Below, in pieces: positions 60,204-64,000 of a stretch of DNA of 64,000 nucleotides. The notes beneath the pieces were generated by a model. That model made no database searches and was not told the origin of the DNA. It saw nothing but the letters and a program-made list of their open reading frames with translations. Location of the stretch: the NCBI GenBank assembly GCA_030737835.1, contig CM060849.1, positions 2,852,001 through 2,916,000 on the forward strand. Reading direction: 5' to 3'. Numbering within the stretch: position 1 is the first letter of the stretch; each line of letters starts with the position of its first letter. Position numbers and translations under genes: made by a program. This DNA comes from Acorus gramineus (taxonomy: Eukaryota; Streptophyta; Magnoliopsida; Acorales; Acoraceae).

Positions 60204-60587
60204 TTAGTGGTCCCGGGTTGGAGGTGGCCTGGTAAGGGCTCGGGGTAGAAGCGATTGGGAATATTGGATTCGCGGGGAAGGCGAGGCGAATAAAAAGATA
60301 CTCGGATTGACAGAGAAGCTGGGTGTGGGTGGGGTTTTGGGAGTCGCCTTGGGGGTTTCAGCAGGGGTTTCCTGCTTCAAGGTCTTGGCTTGGTGATAGT
60401 CGGTGAGGTCATCGAACATGTCCTCGACCGACTGGTATTCTAGGGTAGCCATCCTCTCCTCTAGGTGGCTAAAGAACTGTGCAGTTCGGCTCTCTTGGTT
60501 GTCTTTCCCCTCTACTATTTTCTCATGGGTATAGGTTTCCATGGTGTGAATATGAATATGGAATAGCCTAGGTGTGGATGAATGCAA
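60204..60587 (-). CDS. Tat-like element: probable gag N-terminal start
   Basis: 127 open codons; the likely start is the METYTHEKIVEG methionine at about 60540. It contains a charged helix (RTAQFFSHLEERMATLEYQS) followed by a Thr/Pro linker. It lies directly after the leader repeats. The 59170-60200 interval to its left should hold the gag core but shows only short open pieces. Confidence 0.5.
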   Translation of the reverse strand: MHSSTPRLFHIHIHTMETYTHEKIVEGKDNQESRTAQFFSHLEERMATLEYQSVEDMFDDLTDYHQAKTLKQETPAETPKATPKTPPTPSFSVNPSIFLFASPSPRIQYSQSLLPRALTRPPPTRDH

Positions 60588-60612
60588 ATTAAAAGCATTA
60601 AATAAAGCAGAA

Positions 60613-60855
60613 AAGGGGTGCGCAGCTGTGTGCAGCTTAAAGGAGTAAAGGGTGCGCAGCGGTATGCGGCTTAAAGCAGTAAAAGGGTGCGCAGCTGTGT
60701 GTGGCTTGAAAGCAGTAAAGGGTGCGCAGCTGTGTGCGGCTTAAAGCAGTAAAGGGTGCGCAGCTGTGTGCGGCTTAAAAGCAGTAAAGGGTGCGCAGCT
60801 GTGTGCGGCTTAAAAGCAGTAAAGGATGCGCAGCTGCTAAAAAGCAGTAAAGGAC
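60613..60855. repeat. Leader tandem repeat, 34-36-bp unit, seven copies
   Basis: Units of GGTGCGCAGCTGTGTGCGGC plus TTAAAAGCAGTAAAG repeat seven times with few differences. They lie between the 5' LTR (61013) and the gag start, so in the untranslated leader of the Tat-like element. Confidence 0.92.
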
Positions 60856-61012
60856 GTTGTGACGCATTGTAGAGGAGAAACTAACTTGGAGGGTGGGAAA
60901 TCTTAATTTTCCTAGAGGGGTGATGGCATTCTAGTCAAGTTATTGGAAGGAAGCAGAAGAGGATTACCTTTTGTTGTCTTTCATTAGGGAGGTCCCACCG
61001 TGATTGCCAGGC

Positions 61013-61422
61013 TGTCGGTATCGGATTTCGGGGAGGGTATCCGAGAAAGGCCTCCTCAGTTTCCTTCCGGTTTGGGCTGGCGAGTGGCGCCGCGTGTGTG
61101 GTGGTTCTTCGGGGTTTGGATGCGGTGCGCGCCTTTGGCAGGCTCGGTCGGATAGTCTCTCGGAAGGGTGGATGGGGGTTTTCGTTCCTTACTGAGGCGG
61201 CTGATAGGTCCTCAGGAGGATTAAGGGGTGGTTGTGATCGCCACCTGCTTTTCTCAAAAAGCAAGAAAAAGTAGAGTTGGATTTGATCGCCTTCGTGGGG
61301 GAGTTTGTGGGGTCTCCGCTCTGGGATACGGGCATGCCGCATGCAGAGGTGAAAAACCAGAATCCTATTATGCTTCGGGAACTTGACTAAAGGATAGTTG
61401 AGAATCAGGGGGGCTAGGGAAA
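61013..61422 (-). repeat. Tat-like 5' LTR, truncated by LTR D
   Basis: Aligns with 48778-49190. On the minus strand the LTR ends ...CGACA and three bases later a TGGCAATCACGG sequence follows, a possible tRNA primer site (the tRNA is not identified). Confidence 0.8.
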
Positions 61423-64000
61423 TGTCACGCCCTAGGGCGGCCGTCCCCGAGACGTGGCAATAATGAAGTATCACCTATCAATACCTGAGGTCAACAAAGA
61501 CCCCAACAACACACAAGTGGCAAAGCAAAGATAATAATAACTGACTGAAAAGTGGAAGCATAAGATATCAACAATGTCTGTAAACCAAAAATATTATTAC
61601 AGACCCGAATACACAATCACTGTCCTGTGAGAGCCAAGTCTAGTCCAAATAAAATACAACCTGTGCCACATGCACGATTTACAATACATAAAATGACTCT
61701 AGGACTGCTGACAGCCTCGCATTCGCCACCCGCCGGAAGAACGCTCCACGCCCATAAGACCACGCCACAGGAAAGCTCCAGCTCCACGCCCAACACTGCC
61801 CCTGAAAAGAAACAGTATGCGAGGGGTGAGCTACGAGCTCAGTGAGTGGCTGGAAACCAATCACCAATACAACAGTTCAATACTAAAACAATTTCCTTTC
61901 AAGGAAAAACATGGGTAGAAACCCAATGGATAACAAGGTCACACGGTGGCGCGACCAACCTCACCCTCACCCTCACTCCCGAAGGAAGACTCTTGGGACT
62001 TTTGGGAGAGACCATACCGTTGGTCGAAGAGACGCGGAATTACTGGTCTACACAACACTACTGGATCACCGACCTCACCCTCACCCTCACTGCCAGAGGG
62101 AGACTCTTGGGACTTTTGGGGAGAGACCATATCGTTGGTCGAAGAGACGCAGGATTACTGGTCTACACAACACTGCTGGATCACCAACCTCACCCTCACT
62201 CTTGGAGGGAGACTCTTGGGACTTTTGGAAGAGACTTAGACTGCTCTACACCCTTGGTCCACCGGTAGCCCTTTCCCCCGCGTAGCCTCTACCTGGTATA
62301 CTCCCACGATCAGTACGCTTCCGAACGCATCGGTGGTACCTACGGATGGGAGCCCTCTGTGAGGACAGCTTTTCCAACGCCGGGGAGTTCCTACATCGGA
62401 TCCAACGAAGGGGAGAACGATTCCACGCTCGCAATATCATTCGTTAGCCCTCTCCCAGGTAGCCTCTACCTGGTATACTCCCACGATCAGTACGCTTCCG
62501 AACGCATCGGTGGTACCTACGGATGGGAGCCCTCTGTCAGGACAGCTACAACCCGGGCCACTTCAACACGAACGACATTGGGAGGAAACACTCCATGTTC
62601 GCAAAGCGAACCCAATGGAAAAACAACTACTCTCGATAATCACATATCGATGATAGCGAATACTATTGTACTCCCACACGGTTGCGTTGCTCAGACACAA
62701 GGGGGGGGGGTTGCCTCTGCTCTCACGCAGAAATAATCCCAAGGCACATAACCCAACAGGCGGTTCATATACACGCCTCGCACGGGTAGGCCTTAATGCC
62801 ACAACTACCGGCTTAACAAAACCGATAAGATAATGAATTCTCCTAAATTCCAAATGAGTGCATCGCTCGGATGCACGGGGGCGATTACATCGCTAGCGCT
62901 CTAACTAATAAGGTACAACCCGACAACGGGTCATACCCACGCCTATTTCAGATAGGCCTAATCAGTTTTAACATGCGCATATATACACCCAGGAGAATTA
63001 TATCTAGTTATGTACATGAACTACATGCACGATAACCTATCAAATAATTATAGGGATACTCCCTAACATGGATTTACATCATAATAAATCATACAACATG
63101 CATACATGGCCATTAATCACATAAGCACACAAGGCCTAACTTAAGCATGCGTTGGATATCACCAACTTAAAAGGTAAGGGTCAAGCACAAATCTCACGCA
63201 CTAATAGGTGCATGCCAATATTCCAAACGAACCAGAGTCGAGTAGGAAATCGTATCTACTTACTCAGTTCGTGCAGAGGGAGAGGGCGAGAGAGATCATC
63301 ATCTCATGAAGTTGGTCATAGCATTGCCCCATTAGCATGGGCGCAACAACTACACCACGCCCTTGAGTCTTATCGCTAGGGAATATTAGGCATGTCCCCG
63401 TTATTAACCCAGACTTAATCATGCTGGATATTCCAATTAATATGGTGGGAGTAGTATTACAATACTACCTAAGGCATGCCATATTCTATACATCCATACA
63501 CATTACAAAATACATGCCCATACTAGAGGGGCGCATGCGATACAATCATTCATACATGGATACAATACATGCAATATAAGCCTAGCATGCAAGATATCTA
63601 ACATATTGGTTTAAGCATGGCCATACTACTTATCTACACAAGTAGTATAGCTAGGATGCCCCATCGATGCGCGACGCACGACTACGCGCGTCGAGCGCAT
63701 CTCGAGGGGGGGGGGAGGATTGGATCAAACCACTCACCGCAACCCGGGGCCTCGCACATCCCATTCGATAAGATCTGCAAGGTAAGGGCATCAAATTTAG
63801 TGAGTAACATCATATATAACACTTAGAATGTACTAGAAATACTAAAGACTTAGACATGCACGTATACGGGCTCACACGCATGCGAGCACGCGCGTACGCA
63901 CGCATGCCTGAGTTCCCCAGCACCTCCCCGAGCCCCTGGGCAGCCCCATGCATGCCCCTGCACGCGCGCGCACGCGCACGCACGCACACGCACTGGTGCC
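61423..64000 (-). mobile_element. Tekay-type LTR D, cut by window edge
   Basis: Starts TGTCACGCCCTAGGGCGG and is the reverse of the family LTR at 1-2600 and 42997-46761, closely matching through all blocks to the window end (GC-rich CACGCAC repeats). It lies inside the Tat-like 5' LTR, so it is younger. The remaining LTR start and any internal region lie outside the window. Confidence 0.88.
61950..62225 (-). repeat. LTR D internal tandem repeat, about 106-110-bp unit, more than two copies
   Basis: CTCACCCTCACCCTCACT..., GACTCTTGGGACTTTTGG, CGTTGGTCGAAGAGACGC and TACACAACACT recur about every 108 bp starting near 61955, 62071 and 62189 (the last partial). Same unit as 1845-2065. Confidence 0.75.

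Larger units (their letters stand above)
48778..61422 (-). mobile_element. Tat-like Ty3/gypsy element with antisense plant-mobile-domain region; no polymerase seen
   Basis: Outer parts: 3' LTR from 48778 (right end not fixed, between about 49.6 and 50.8 kb) and 5' LTR piece 61013-61422, about 90% alike over 400 bp by eye, both starting TGYCGGTAT. On the minus strand: leader with tandem repeats, gag (60587 to about 58625) and protease domains (58890-57487). On the plus strand at 50895-54650 is a separate reading region with a plant mobile domain and coiled coil. Reverse transcriptase, RNase H and integrase were not found, so it would depend on other elements. Extra antisense frames are known in Tat-lineage elements. 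Broken in several places; the 5' LTR is cut by LTR D. Confidence 0.7.

Noticed and set aside
60613-60855. Regular 35-bp array as a possible CRISPR
   Set aside because: Units are contiguous with no unique spacers, and the context is a plant retroelement leader.

Overview
The window is plant nuclear DNA, most likely from a eudicot with a repeat-rich genome. The evidence is one intron-containing gene of a plant-type UFD1 family, surrounded by plant-type retrotransposon lineages (Ty3/gypsy Tekay/Del chromovirus, Ty3/gypsy Tat-like, Ty1/copia), a Helitron, and several small inverted-repeat DNA transposons. No bacterial features, tRNA or rRNA genes were seen. Much of the rest of the window is recognisably repeat-derived.

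Layout, left to right. 1-2600 is the end of a Tekay-type LTR cut by the window edge. 2601-4566 holds a short tandem duplication, an unrecognised open frame and a small inverted-repeat transposon lying directly upstream of the host gene. 4567-11234 is the only confident host gene: UFD1-domain plus zinc-finger protein, three exons, 571 codons, all splice junctions in phase 0, first intron 4.7 kb. 11235-14745 is AT-rich flank with two inverted-repeat elements. 14746-17615 and 30692-33140 are the two parts of one minus-strand copia element, separated by a near-complete minus-strand Tekay element (17616-27568) fused at a truncated end to an opposite-strand related LTR (27569-30691). 33150-38296 is a mosaic of small elements, microsatellites and short tandem repeats, including a pair of SINE-like units.

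38297-64000 is a nest. A minus-strand Helitron, with a recognisable 3' terminus and Pif1-like helicase pieces, was split inside its helicase by a 2.4-kb solo LTR (A, 40664-46830), itself split by a 3.77-kb solo LTR (B, 42997-46761) with a perfect 5-bp target duplication. The same helicase was hit again by LTR C (47895-48777). Next to C lies a large Tat-like element (48778-61422) with gag and two protease-like domains on the minus strand and, on the plus strand, an unusual multi-part reading region with a plant mobile domain and a long coiled coil. I found no reverse transcriptase, RNase H or integrase in it. Its 5' LTR is cut by another Tekay-type LTR (D, 61423 to the window end).

The single host gene probably acts in ubiquitin-dependent protein handling. 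Everything else is transposon-derived, and its main value is the order of insertions, which the target duplications and interrupted reading frames allow to be read. The most unusual item is the Tat-like element with its antisense mobile-domain/coiled-coil region bracketed by identical GGCGGCTAGT hairpins.
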